This document shows positions 22,882 through 33,705 of a stretch of DNA of 64,000 nucleotides, piece by piece. Each line of letters begins with the position of its first letter. Position 1 is the stretch's first letter. The notes below the pieces were generated by a model. The model saw nothing but the letters and a program-made list of their open reading frames with translations, searched no databases and was not told the origin of the DNA. The stretch is from Isoetes taiwanensis (Eukaryota; Streptophyta; Lycopodiopsida; Isoetales; Isoetaceae), in the NCBI GenBank assembly GCA_021234155.1, contig JAJEKV010000026.1, positions 806,001-870,000 of the forward strand, written 5' to 3'. The position numbers and the translations under genes are program-made.

Positions 22882-25266
22882 ATGGGGAGCATCAGTATAG
22901 AAGAAGGGGGAACAGATATGGCATCGAGGCGAGGAGGCGGTCCTGCGCGGTTAAACCAGCATGGTCGATATGAGGAGCTTAGCAATCCAAGTGCAAGATG
23001 GAGCAATTTAGGCTCCCTCCAAGACAAGAATCAAAAGCTCACCAAGTCTGTCAAACTATGGATAGCCACCATCTCTGTTCTGGTTATGGTTATAGTCATA
23101 GTTTGCCTCACAGTTTTTATTCCAAGGTCTGGAGACAGTTCCAAAGTTGAAATCAAGAGACATAAAAACAAGATCACAACTCAAGTCCCTCTTGTTTGCC
23201 AAGCAACCAGGTACCAAGATGTCTGTCTCTCTTCTTTGACTTCTGATACTAGATCTAAACAAGCCTCTGCTCCAGATCTGGTCCTCATAGCCATAGATGT
23301 TGCATCTTTAGGTACTAAACAGAGCTTGGCCTTGTCAAAAAATTTGTTACAAGATGCTGGCAGTAATAATCCAAACCTCACCGCTGCAGCACAAGATTGC
23401 ACTGAGGTTTTGAGCTATGCTCTTAGATGGATGGATATTTGCAAAAGTTCCAATCTCAGTTCTCAGGTGAAGGATATTCAGCAATATTTAAGTGCTGTGA
23501 TGTCTTATCAGTATGATTGCAACCAGGCTTTGAGCTATGTCAATACTTCTACAGATGTTGGACAGACTATGGTGCAGGTTCAGTCTGTATTGCCTCTGAT
23601 TAGCAATGCTCTATCCATGGCTGATGCCTTTGATTTTTATGGACCTGATCCCACAAACTGGAAACCCCCTGCTTCTAAAAGAGGGCCATCTTCTGCAATT
23701 TCTTCTAGATCACATACTAACAACCATCACAACCAGCATCATGCAAATGATGCAGATTTGTTGAGCAAACCCGCCGCGGAAATTTCTCCCTCTACCGTTG
23801 TCAGCAAGGATGGATCTGGCCAGTTCTCTAAGATCCAAGATGCTGTAAACAGAGCTCCTGATTACAGCTTCCAAAGATACATAATTTATATCAAGGCAGG
23901 GACTTATGAGGAGACAATTGTAGTTCCTGAGAGCAAAAATATGCTCATGTTTATTGGAGATGGAGTGAATAATACGGTGATTACAGGAAGCAACTATTTC
24001 CACGAAGGAGTGAACACCATGGACACTTTTACAATGAGTAAGGCCTCCATCCCCTTTGCTCTGTTATATCTGTTTTGGGTAGAAATTTGCAATCTAGTTG
24101 TTCAGATTACCTCTGGAACTAGGAAACCTCAAAAGCCCAAAAATCAGATGTACAGTTTGCAGTTTTGGATTCAAAACCGCCATCAAGTACAGCCCATTTT
24201 CAGACGAGTTCATCTTTTTCTTTCCAAATCTGCAACAGAATTACTTTGAGGAGTTTTAAGTACATGAAGAATCAACTTTCTGACAACCCAAGCACTGCAA
24301 TGAATCTAGTCTTACAAAACCACCTCTTCAGTGAGGACTAGATTCACATATTCAATTTGAGTGTTGATAGCAGGATTTGATGTTTAGAGCTAAAACCCCA
24401 AATCTCAAAGGAAAAAAGAGGACTCTGATTTATTTGCACATGCTGCTAATGAGAACCTTTGATCTACATTTAAAGAAAAAGAAAAAACGAAACCTGTAAA
24501 AAGGGAGGAAGAGATCTGATCTATGAACAGAGGATAAATCTAACTGATGGGTTATGTTGATGCAGAAATCGTTGGAAATGGCTTTTTGGCAAGAGATTTA
24601 ACAGTTGAAAACACAGCAGGACCAGAGTTACATCAAGCAGTGGCACTAAGGCTAGACGGAGATGAAGCAGCCTTCCATGGATGTTCCTTCACAGGTTTTC
24701 AAGACACACTATATTCTCACACATTGCGCCACTACTTCAAAGACTGCACAATCATAGGCACCATAGATTTTATCTTTGGAAATGCAGCCACATACTTCGA
24801 GAACTGCAACATCTTCATACGCAAAGGCCGCCCAGGCGCTGGACTTAGTACTGTAACTGCACATGGGCGCATAGATCCTGCACAAACCACCGGATTTGTC
24901 TTTAAAAACTGCTCAATCCAAGGAACCCAAGATTATATGGATCAATATCACGCCGAACCCAACAAGCATAGGGCTTATCTGGGCCGACCTTGGAAGCTCT
25001 ATTCCAGATCTGTTTTTTTAAACAGCTTTATGGGCGAATTGATCCACTCAGATGGGTGGCTTGCTTGGAGCGGAAGTTTTGCCCTTGATACTCTGTTTTT
25101 TGCCGAATTTCAAAGCTATGGCCCTGGTGGCAGCAGTGCCGGAAGAGTTCCTTGGTCTTCTCAACTCTCTGCCTCTGATGTCGAGAAGTTCAGTATTGAA
25201 AGTTTTATTCAGGGCAAAGCTTGGCTTCCGGCAACTAATATTCCTTTTGGGTCTCCCTCTTCCTGA
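22882..25266 (+). CDS. Type I pectin methylesterase (PMEI-PME), two exons
   Basis: Exons 22882-24037 and 24566-25266 join in phase (donor ATGA|GTAAGG, acceptor GATGCAG|AAATC) to give 618 residues, usual for type I enzymes. The enzyme de-methylesterifies cell-wall homogalacturonan. Order: a cytosolic N-tail, a membrane anchor at about 57-80, a PMEI-like inhibitor domain at about 104-250 with four conserved Cys (106, 115, 173, 213), a linker with a His/Asn-rich patch at 278-287, then the catalytic domain from about 303. All five PME signatures are present: GTYEE (340-344), QAVAL (409-413), QDTLY (431-435), DFIFG (453-457) and LGRPW (524-528). The catalytic residues are expected to be Asp432, Asp453 and Arg526. 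No RRLL/RKLL processing site is visible in the linker; only SKRG (265-268) is basic. The first ATG is chosen because it gives the full anchor. An open frame running on to 24249 is intron read-through. Confidence 0.93.
24038..24565 (+). other. Intron of the pectin methylesterase gene
   Basis: A 528-bp GT..AG intron interrupting the coding sequence between TFTM and IVGNGF, just after the NTMDT block near the start of the catalytic domain. Nothing else is recognised in it. Confidence 0.85.
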
Positions 25267-26446
25267 GTGCTCCGGACATCTTTGATCTCAAAATTTTGCC
25301 TGGATATGTAAACCTACATTATGTCAATCCTAGCATCTCATTGACTCCAACAATAGATAAGTTGATTGCCAAACAAAATGCAGGCAAAAAATGCATTTTC
25401 CATGATTCGAGGTTTGATGTGTTCGACTGCTATACATATTTTTATCACAGAACAAACAAGCATCGGATGGAAACACAACTGAAACTGGATTATGATCTTG
25501 TTGGAATAGCCCCAACGGTTGTTCACAATACGCTTATGTCTGTGTACTAGAACAACAGCTCCGTCTAAATTCCATAAAAGCAACTTAGGGCGAACATTAT
25601 GGCTGAACTAAAAAAATAATATTAATTGCACAAATAATATAATGCCAAGTATACTTTTGGCACCCTACCTATTACACTAGCATGCCTAAATGGTGACGTG
25701 GGAATTTGGCACCCTACGGATTTTGGACGGGCGAGAGCGCCAGTCCCAACTTTCGGCAGGTAGCCAGGTCACCTATTCTTTCCACGTACACCTATTCTTT
25801 CCACATACGCCTACGTTCTTACAAGCTTGGCGCCATAGACAGAAATTGAATCGCCCCAATACATTTCTATCAGAGGCGAACAGACTTCAAAACTCCAAGA
25901 ACTTCCTGCAAATTCTTCTGCAACTTTGCCAGGTATGGCTTTTCAAATATGAATTGATAAGTAAAAATCCAATTCGCTAGCACTTTAATGCTTCTATTAA
26001 TTTCGCCTTTGCATTGTATTCTTTCACGTTTTCTTCACATGTACTGCATTATGCAATCTAGTTCATTGACAATAGTATGCAAACTGTACCTTTCATTTAT
26101 GCATTTTATGATGGATTTACATGATTCATGCCTGTAGCTGGAGCATTTTTTTCAGATAGTTTTTATATTTGAACCTCCTCTCCATCTCTTTTAAGCTTAT
26201 TGATAATTGCAGCATCCTGGAAGAGCAGACCAAGAACGATGATGATTTAAATTATGTTGCTAAGAAATCTTTAATTAATTTCTGGTAACTATGGCTACAA
26301 GTTGATAGTCATTTTTGGTAATGCGTTCTGTCCATCCTGATATTCAATCTTCCTATAAGACATAGGTTAAACAGGAGACAAAGTTAAGCGACCTAAGTTT
26401 AAGAGAGCAAGGTTATTTGGAAGAGTCATTGATGCTATCATTTTGT
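25267..26446 (+). other. 3' flank of the PME gene and exon-like pieces of an unknown gene
   Basis: An open stretch at about 25840-25931 ends in TTGCCAG|GTATGG. A second exon-like piece at 26213-26284 (after TTGCAG, ending CTG|GTAACT) reads ILEEQTKNDDDLNYVAKKSL. They may belong to the same locus as 32684-33140, with the chromovirus inserted in an intron, but the phases do not join directly, so this is weak. Confidence 0.3.
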
Positions 26447-26451
26447 ATTTC

Positions 26452-26943
26452 TGTAATGGATCTTGGCTTACAAGATGCCACAAAGCGCATCAATCTACAC
26501 CTTCCTCCTCAGCCCTCGGGATCCCTGATCCCCTCACGGTGTTGCAGTCTTCCTTGAAGACTTAGATTGATGTTTGCAATCAGATTTTTGCCCAAGAACT
26601 TGCTTACAGCAGGTTTACAGCAGGCTGCCCACTTCAAGAGAAGATGGGTCTTATATACAGAGCCCCAAACTGGGATATGAAGGGCCCCCCCTGAAGCCTA
26701 AGGGCCTATTTGGCCAAATCGATCCATCTCCGAGCTTCTAGATCCCTCTTGGGATCAAATCGATCTCTGAAAGGGGGGATTCGTGAGGCTGCCCATGCCA
26801 CGCCCAAAGCCCCATGGTCGCTTGGCTTGCCCACTCAATCGGGCCATGCCACCTCGCCTCTTTAATGAGGGATTTGTTTGCATAGCTAAGGATTTTTAAT
26901 TTAGTTTACCTTTTGCCCCATGTATCTTAACATGTTCATAACA
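26452..26943 (-). repeat. Chromovirus 3' LTR
   Basis: 492 bp, TGTAATGG..ATAACA in plus-strand reading. Nearly identical to 32032-32520. Confidence 0.95.
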
Positions 26944-26960
26944 TACCTCCCCCTTTCAAA
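26944..26960 (-). promoter_or_regulatory. Polypurine tract
   Basis: On the minus strand it reads TTTGAAAGGGGGAGGTA, directly abutting the 3' LTR; it primes plus-strand DNA synthesis. Confidence 0.85.
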
Positions 26961-27206
26961 TCCTTGGTCCCTGTGGATTGTGGGAGTGTATTTCAAACTC
27001 GTTCCTCGGGTCACCTTGTGACCATAGTTTCGATCATCTAGTCCCTTGAAACCCGTTTCCGGGTCACCTGCGTGACCATGGTTTCAGAGCTCATAGTTCT
27101 GACGTCCTTACTTGCCATCCCCGATGCAAGCCCATGATTTATTGTACTAGATAACTAACCTCACATTGACTCAGCTAATCTTTCCGTGGCCTCCACGGAT
27201 TTTGAG

Positions 27207-28420
27207 TTAAATGAGGGTTTTGTCAAGACGCATTCTCGCACTCTCCCATGTGGCCTCTGAGAGTGATTGACCTCGCCACAAGATCAAGTAAATATCTCTA
27301 TTGCGCAGACTTCCAATGCGAAAAGTGTCTAGAATCGCCTCGGGGAGTTACCTCGAGCTAAGGGCTAGGGTATTGTCATTTGGAGCAATTACATTGTCCG
27401 TAGACAATATTGCTTTCTTGAGTTGGCTTATATGGAATACAGGATGCACTCCTATTCCATCTGGAAGCTCCAACTCATATGCTGTCTCATTGATCCTTCT
27501 TAACACTTTGAAGGGTCCAGCATATCGGGGCGTCAATTTGGGAATCTTTCCCTTGACCAGTGGCTTCAAGGTCCCAACCTTGAGTGCCGAGGGGTAGACT
27601 ATTCGTAAGAATGCATATTCACCTTCCTTGAAGGTTACCTCTCTACGATGTTTGTTGGCATTTAGTCTGGCTCGATCTTGAGCCTTCTTTAGGTTGGCCC
27701 TACATTGATATAATATGGCTTGCATATCTTCCAACATATGGATAGCCGCATCAGTTTTCAAGGCTTGGTTAGTCCCAGTATATGACCTTGGGTTTCTACC
27801 CGTCATTGCCATAAATGGGCTCATTTTGGTTCCTGTATGGTATGCATTGTTGTAAGCGAACTCCACAAAGGGCAAATATTCCTCCCACTTGGACTGTTTT
27901 TCAAACACGAAACTTCTTAACATATCCTCCAGGATCATGTTAATTCGTTTGGTTTGTCCATCAGTTTGAGGGTGGTTTCCACTACTCATACTGAGGCTTA
28001 CTCCCAGCCCTCTCATGAAATCTTTCCAAAAGTGCCCTGTGAATTTGGAGTCTCGATCGCTCACAATTCGTCGTGGCAGACCAAACATAGGGTACACAAC
28101 TCGTAGGTACTCTTTGGCCACATCCTGTCCAGTAGCATCACCCCGTAATGCTGACAATCGACCATCACTAGCACTTGGGTGTGTTGTCATTGGAACGTGG
28201 GAGTGCAACTATGAAATCCATACTTATGCATTCCCACCTTTCCAAAGGTATGGGCAACGGTTGTAATAATCCTGGCATTTTGCCATGATCCATTTTTACT
28301 GCCTGACATACCACTGTGATACATAAGATTTTACATCTTGTTTCATACCAGGCCAAAAGAATTGTCTTTTAATCAATTCGTATGTCTTCCCTCCCCGTGC
28401 CCCGCTTATGGGTATTATGG
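27207..28420 (-). pseudogene. Chromovirus integrase plus chromodomain
   Basis: The main frame (27348-28208) holds the integrase core and C-terminal part: LPRRIVSDRDSKFTGHFWK (second catalytic Asp), then NHPQTDGQT...MILEDML (catalytic Glu), a GPF/Y-like APGPF-type block (RYAGPFKVLRRI) and HPVFHISQLKK. The first catalytic Asp (SMDFIVALP) is upstream in another frame near 28310, so a shift near 28200 breaks the core. After a TAA at 27348-27350 the same frame continues for about 45 codons to 27207 and encodes a chromodomain-like block (YLILWRGQSLSEATWES). Chromodomains of this group steer insertion towards particular chromatin. Confidence 0.85.
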
Positions 28421-28599
28421 AATTCATACGTAATCCCCTTCCTAAGATTCTCTACTAAGGGAACATAAATGCGCCCCTTATAGAACCATAAACCATCATT
28501 TTGCGGCCCGGAGAGAACCTTCTCTTTTGGTTAGATCTTGATCCTTCTCATACAAATCCTCGACCGTTGGAAGCGATCCCATTCTAGAGATGCCATTCC

Positions 28600-29852
28600 A
28601 TTAATGTATTTTATTCTCGAAAGTGCATCCGCAGAACCGGGTTATCTTTCCAGGGGTGTGTCGAATTTCAAAGTGAAACTCATGTAAGAAATCTAACCGG
28701 TAAGGCAAGAATGCGGGACTTATTTCGCTTGACTTTGCAGAAATTTCAATGGTTTATGATCGGTGAACACAATAAACTTGCGTGGCTCCTTATTGGTCCC
28801 CGACCTTAAGTAATGCCGCCAAGTTTTTAAGGCATGAACTATAGCCCAACAACTCTTGTTCATATGTGGCATAATTTTTTACGCCGGGTTTAATTTGCGA
28901 CTCTCATAAGCCACAACATGCCCTTGTTGCATTAGAATCGCCTCCGAGCTTGTCCACATGCATCCGTGTAAACTTCGACCGGGCAAATTTAAACCGAATT
29001 TGTAGAATTGGTTCACTTGAAAGTAAACCCTTGATTCGTTCAAAGGCTATCTTTTGTTCCTTTCCCCATACAAAGGGTTGCCCTTTCTTAAGCAGGTCTG
29101 TAAGGGGGGTAGCCACCTTTGAAAACTTTGGAATGAATTTCCTATAATAAGTGGCTAAACCTAGAAAACTCCTTACATCAGGAACATCCGTAAGTTCTCG
29201 CCATTCTCTTTATGGCTCGTACTTTGTATGCGGATCGGGGCCAAGCCCTTCTCCAGAGACTATATGTCCGAGGTATGCTACTTCCTGTTTTAGGAATTCA
29301 CATTTGGAGATTTTGGCATAAAGTTTGTGCTCCCGGAGCATCATCAATATTTTCCAAGTGTTCCAAATGCTCCTCCTTACTCCTTGAGTAAATCAGGATA
29401 TCATCCAGGAATATTTGGATAAATTTGTCTAAATACCCTTAAAAGACAGTATTCATCAGCCGCATAAACGTGGCTGGGGCATTTCTTAATCCAAAGGACA
29501 TGACCACAAATTCAAAATGCCCTTGGCTGGTTCGAAAGGCCGTTTTGGGTTCATCCCCTTCCCTAATGCTAATTTGATGATATCCACTTCTTAGGTCGAT
29601 CTTGGAGAAATATTTTGCTCCCACTAATCGATCCATGATATCATCAATTCTAGGCATGGGGTAGCGATCTTTAATAGTGGCTTTATTCAAAGCTCTATAA
29701 TCGATACACATGCGCATGTTCCCATCCTTTTTCTTTACAAGGATGACAGGCGCCCCAAATGGTGACTTGCTAGGCCTTATGAAACATTTTTGGAGCAATT
29801 CTTGAATTTGTCTTTTGACTTCTTCTTGCTCCAGGGGGCTAAGTCTATATGG
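28600..29852 (-). pseudogene. Chromovirus reverse transcriptase and RNase H
   Basis: The RT frame from about 29850 to 29439 has the blocks [42 protein letters not shown] and [19 protein letters not shown] follows TVF, and beyond it the same frame gives the active-site FLDD at 29400-29411. The connection region (TPLTDLLKKGQPFVW, about 29060-29113) and RNase H words (VAYESRKLNP, about 28890-28920) are present in shifted frames. Copies DNA from element RNA in intact relatives; not functional here. Confidence 0.9.
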
Positions 29853-32001
29853 CGCCCCTGGCCACTGGCTTAGTTCCTAGTTCCAAATCTATCTCATGGG
29901 AGATTTCTCTTAATGGTACTCCTTCTGGGAGTTCTTCCGGGAACACATCCCTATATTCATTAAGCAAACTCTCAAGCTTGTCATCCTTGTCCATAGCATT
30001 TATTTGCTTTGAATATATGGGGGAGTCAAGAACATAGACAAGATATTTTTCATTAATGTTGGAACGGAAACAACGTTTGGCTTGCATAGCCGTTATTAAC
30101 TTGGGGGAAACTACATAAGGAGTACCCTGAAGGGTAATTTCCTTCCCTCCTTTAGAAATAACTAACAAGTGTTTTTTCCAATCAATAGGAGGATTAACCA
30201 TTTGAAGCCATTTGATACCCAATACCACATCAAATCTGGTCAGTTTTGCTAAGTCAAAACTCATTGTTTCCTCGTAATCCCCAATGGTCAAGTGCACACC
30301 AGCCACCCCGTGGCTCCAATGCTGAACCTGTTTCCCAGCTTCAGTCTCAATTTCGTATGGTGCCACTTGAACCAATTCCATGTTTAGTTCTTGTGCTAAG
30401 TCTGCAGAAATGAAATTGTCAGTACTCCCAGAGTCAACAAGAACAATAACATTTCTATTATTTATTTTTCCAAGTAAACGGGTAACTTGCCCGGCAAAGT
30501 TATCTTCCTTACTTACCGAACTGGGCTCCCCCCCAGCTATGGCGGAGAGTTGCTTGGTTCCTCCTTCAACCTGCTTGGTTGTAGCAGCCATCGCCTTCTT
30601 GTCCTTATGGGGTTTTGGGCAATCCCTGGCCATATGCCCTTTTGCACCACAATTGTAGCAAGCAAACGGCTTAGTGGATTTCTTCCCTGAAGAGGCATCC
30701 CCTTTGCCTTTATCATTGCTTGGAGGGTTAACTTGGGCTACTCTAGCCCTTTTACTCGACCCTCCTTGCTTATTTTCAAGTTTTCTTTGCTTCCATTCTT
30801 GGAAGCGACGAGCTTTCTTGCTCTCTTCCTCCCCCTCCTCCCTTGGGGAGCTTGCTAATGTGCGTACTAGGGACACGACAGACTCAAAATCCCCTGGATT
30901 TACCTGCCTAATGTGTGCCCTAAGGCTACGATCTTTAAGCCCATCTTCAAAATAACTAACTTGCATCCGTGCTGGCATATCCTTGATCCTTGCAAATACA
31001 CCTCTCAAAGTGTTGATGTATTGCTGTAAGGTGCCTGTTTGTCGGATGCTTTTAAGCTGGATCAGCGCATGATGTTTATCATGGTGAGGGGCGTATTCTT
31101 GCTTAAAGAATTTGCAAAAGTCTGCCCAACTATTTATCTCTACTCCTGTCCCCATGAGGATCTCCCACCAAGAAGCAGCAGCCCCTCGCAACTGGAGAGC
31201 AGCATGCAGCACCCTGGCTGCATCTCCCTTCTTAATGGCTCGAAAATAAGTTTCCAACCAGTTAAGCCATTGAATGGCTTGTTCTGCTGACTCTGTGCCA
31301 CAGAATTCAGGATGATCTCTTTTTTCTAGCCCCTTAACCTCCTCAAGAGACAAGGCTGCTAGAACTTCTACTCCCTCAGTGGGATCATCCATTGTCCTAG
31401 TTCCAGCTCCTTGAGCTTGACTAGTTTGGTTTGCAACCATAGTTGGGTTTACGTGAGAGGGGTTTGCTTGGGTTAAGACCCTTCCCCGGGCTCCCTGAGT
31501 CTGGTTAACTCGGGCTCCCTGAGCCTGGTTAGGTCCCCCATTGGCATTGGTGCCCCCTGGGCCCCTTGCCAATAATCGGGCTATGGTGTCAAACAATTTC
31601 TTCTCTCTTTCTGCTGCATCGTTTGCTTGCTTGGTTAACTGAAGTTGCAAAATCTTGAGCAATTGGTTAGTATGTGCTTGCTCAATTTTTGTTTCTGCAA
31701 CCTGCCCCATTAATTCACGGATTCTTGCTTTGGCATAATCCAATTCCCCTTGAAAGTTAAAGGGATCAGGATCTTCCAACCCTTCCGGTGTGAATGGGGA
31801 ATCATGGGCTGCCAGTTCTTCTTCCTGATCATGCACTTGATGATTATCCAATCCTTCCTGACAGAATTTAGAGGTGAGCTCATCTAATTCCCTCACCTCT
31901 TCTTTCGTAGGAGCAAGCTCATCAAGAAGGTCTTCTCCTTCTTCTGGGATAAGGGAAGCCAAGCCCATAAGGGGATCTTCTGCCATGATTTCCTTCTCCA
32001 T
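29845..32001 (-). CDS. Chromovirus gag-protease polyprotein (open frame)
   Basis: An uninterrupted frame of 718 codons from the ATG at 32001. The open frame extends to 32061, but that ATG is inside the LTR and upstream of the primer site, so I take the first one inside. Regions: acidic N-terminus, coiled-coil-like [13 protein letters not shown] region, a retrotransposon gag domain ([25 protein letters not shown]), a basic [13 protein letters not shown] tract, a zinc knuckle [14 protein letters not shown] and a retropepsin active site [13 protein letters not shown]. The frame ends just inside RT at [10 protein letters not shown], where a one-base loss near 29853 replaces the expected GAPYR junction with a stop. 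Confidence 0.88.
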   Translation of the reverse strand: MEKEIMAEDPLMGLASLIPEEGEDLLDELAPTKEEVRELDELTSKFCQEGLDNHQVHDQEEELAAHDSPFTPEGLEDPDPFNFQGELDYAKARIRELMGQVAETKIEQAHTNQLLKILQLQLTKQANDAAEREKKLFDTIARLLARGPGGTNANGGPNQAQGARVNQTQGARGRVLTQANPSHVNPTMVANQTSQAQGAGTRTMDDPTEGVEVLAALSLEEVKGLEKRDHPEFCGTESAEQAIQWLNWLETYFRAIKKGDAARVLHAALQLRGAAASWWEILMGTGVEINSWADFCKFFKQEYAPHHDKHHALIQLKSIRQTGTLQQYINTLRGVFARIKDMPARMQVSYFEDGLKDRSLRAHIRQVNPGDFESVVSLVRTLASSPREEGEEESKKARRFQEWKQRKLENKQGGSSKRARVAQVNPPSNDKGKGDASSGKKSTKPFACYNCGAKGHMARDCPKPHKDKKAMAATTKQVEGGTKQLSAIAGGEPSSVSKEDNFAGQVTRLLGKINNRNVIVLVDSGSTDNFISADLAQELNMELVQVAPYEIETEAGKQVQHWSHGVAGVHLTIGDYEETMSFDLAKLTRFDVVLGIKWLQMVNPPIDWKKHLLVISKGGKEITLQGTPYVVSPKLITAMQAKRCFRSNINEKYLVYVLDSPIYSKQINAMDKDDKLESLLNEYRDVFPEELPEGVPLREISHEIDLELGTKPVARGAI

Positions 32002-32018
32002 ATCAGCCCCAAACTCAG

Positions 32019-32030
32019 GCTCTGATACCA
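32019..32030 (-). promoter_or_regulatory. Primer-binding site, initiator tRNA-Met
   Basis: The minus strand reads TGGTATCAGAGC one base inside the 5' LTR, matching the 3' end of plant initiator tRNA-Met. The TRIM at 9220-9635 uses the same primer. Confidence 0.93.
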
Positions 32031-32031
32031 A

Positions 32032-32520
32032 TGTAATGGATCTTGGCTTACAAGATGCCACAAGCGCATCAATCTACACCTTCCTCCTCAGCCCTCGGGA
32101 TCCCTGATCCCCCCACGGTGTTGCAGTCTTCCTTGAAGACTTAGATTGATGTTTGCAATCAGATTTTTGCCCAAGAACTTGCTTACAGCAGGTTTACAGC
32201 AGGCTGCCCACTTCAAGAGAAGATGGGTCTTATATACAGAGCCCCAAACTGGGATATGAAGGGCTCCCCCTGAAGCCCAAGGGCCTATTTGGCCAAATCG
32301 ATCCATCTCCTAGCTTCTAGATCCCTCTTGGGATCAAATTGATCTCTGAAAGGGGGGATTCGTGAGGCTGCCCATGCCACAGCCCAGCCCCATGGCTCTT
32401 GGCTTGCCCACCCAATCGGGCCATGCCACCTCGCCTCTTTAATGAGGGATTTGTTTGCATAGCTAAGGATTTTTAATTTAGTTTACCTTTTGCCCCATGT
32501 ATCTTAACATGTTCTTAACA
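32032..32520 (-). repeat. Chromovirus 5' LTR
   Basis: 489 bp. On the minus strand it contains a TATATAAGACCC stretch (plus-strand 32229-32240) that may serve as the TATA box. Confidence 0.95.
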
Positions 32521-32683
32521 ATTTCTGAGACCACTGCTCTACAAATTTTCTTATGATTCTGTATGTTTGGTATGATAGGGTTCAACTGTCCTATTCATTC
32601 TTCCATCTTGCCATTCTGGTTCAATATCTAGCATTGTATACGTTACAATTTATGGTCTTTGTTCAAAGAATGGTGTTTTACAG

Positions 32684-33140
32684 TTAACAGATGCCCCAGT
32701 CGATGCACCCTTGAGGTATGATCTAGAGCGTGCTGCGGAAGCCCTTCCAGCATATTTTCACAACATAGGGGATCTTGAGTTTCAGGACAGCTGGGGAAGA
32801 ATTTGGTAAGAAAGTTATTATAAACGCCTTTAGTTTTCTTGTTGAAATTTCTAAAAGAAGTAAGATTATCAAATAAACATGTTATTTGATGTACAGGGTG
32901 GATTTGTGACTTCAGACCCACTAGCTCTAGATGTGTTCATAAATGCAATATCCTTTGTTAGTTCTGAGTAAGTTCCTATTCACTATCATCATAATACAGG
33001 ATTATCCTTTATAGTAATTTTTGCACGGATTTTCCAGCCACGTTGGTATCAAACAGGTAATATTTGGAGGCCAGAGATTCGGTGACTGGGAGGAAGGGAT
33101 GACTAATCCTGATGATGGATATAAAGTGTACAAAATTTAG
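32684..33140 (+). pseudogene. Unrecognised gene fragment with introns
   Basis: Three exon-like pieces with good splice signals: 32684-32805 (LRYDLERAAEALPAYFHNIG; donor TTG|GTAAG), 32897 to about 32967 (GGFVTSDPLALDVFINAISF; acceptor GTACAG, donor GTAAGT) and 33038-33140 (HVGIKQVIFGGQRFGDWEEG, stop TAG). Pieces 2 and 3 join in phase; pieces 1 and 2 do not, which points to an indel or a missed exon. The translation looks conserved and genic, but I do not recognise the family and assign no function. Confidence 0.5.
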
Positions 33141-33330
33141 CTGCAAACAGGATATAAAAGCACAAATTCATTATATTGAGAAATTTGGAATTCTCGTTTA
33201 GCTTGAAATAGGTCGCAGCGGCCATATAAATCTCAAAGGACCTCATTGGTGACCTCATAAGTCACAAAGGACCTCATAAGTCACAAGGACCTCATTGGTG
33301 ACCCAAACACAAGCAAAAAAGGTTGGACAA

Positions 33331-33705
33331 ATCGCGATTGCGATCATTTTGCATATTGATAACCAATATATTTAATTTTTAACACATATTTATAATATAT
33401 GGTATTGTAATTGACGTAGATATTGCACATGATGGGCTCCGAAAGATCGCCATTGCGATCTTCTAGAACAAGAAATGGGTGCATATTAGACACCCAAATA
33501 CAAAATAACATTTTTATTTTATACATCTTAAAGCAATTTTGTTTATCCAATATTAAAAAATGCTTAATAAAAAATACAAATGAAGAAAAAAAAAACATTA
33601 AATAACAATTTGTTTCTGCTCAATAGAATCGCTGTGGCGATTTGCTTGAGCAGGAACATAAGATGTGTCTTCAAAATTGTGTTCATTCAAATCGCCATGG
33701 CGATT
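33331..33705. repeat. Four spaced short palindromes of the ATCGC..GCGAT type
   Basis: At 33331-33344, 33445-33460, 33627-33642 and 33690-33705 the sequence reads AATCGC or GATCGC, a 4-bp centre, then the complement; the last (AATCGCCATGGCGATT) is perfectly palindromic. Between them the DNA is AT-rich and unrelated. Confidence 0.7.

Larger units (their letters stand above)
26452..32520 (-). mobile_element. Complete but defective Ty3/gypsy chromovirus
   Basis: A 6069-bp element flanked by the 5-bp duplication ATTTC (26447-26451 and 32521-32525). Both LTRs run TG..CA. The order on the minus strand is 5' LTR, tRNA-iMet primer site, gag with CCHC knuckle, aspartic protease, RT, RNase H, integrase, chromodomain, polypurine tract, 3' LTR: the Ty3/gypsy order with the chromovirus terminal domain. 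The LTRs differ at about eight clear substitutions and a few short indels, so the insertion is fairly recent compared with the relic at 10292-16094. Pol is broken by at least one frameshift at about 29853, a stop before the FLDD block, several shifts in RNase H and around 28200, and a stop before the chromodomain. Confidence 0.96.

Noticed and set aside
24038-24249. C-terminal extension of the first PME exon
   Set aside because: A canonical GT..AG intron at 24038-24565 joins two halves of the PME domain in phase. The extension is intron sequence.
32002-32061. Upstream ATG extending the chromovirus gag frame to 738 codons
   Set aside because: This ATG lies within the 5' LTR and before the primer-binding site. 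The ATG at 32001 is the first one inside the element.
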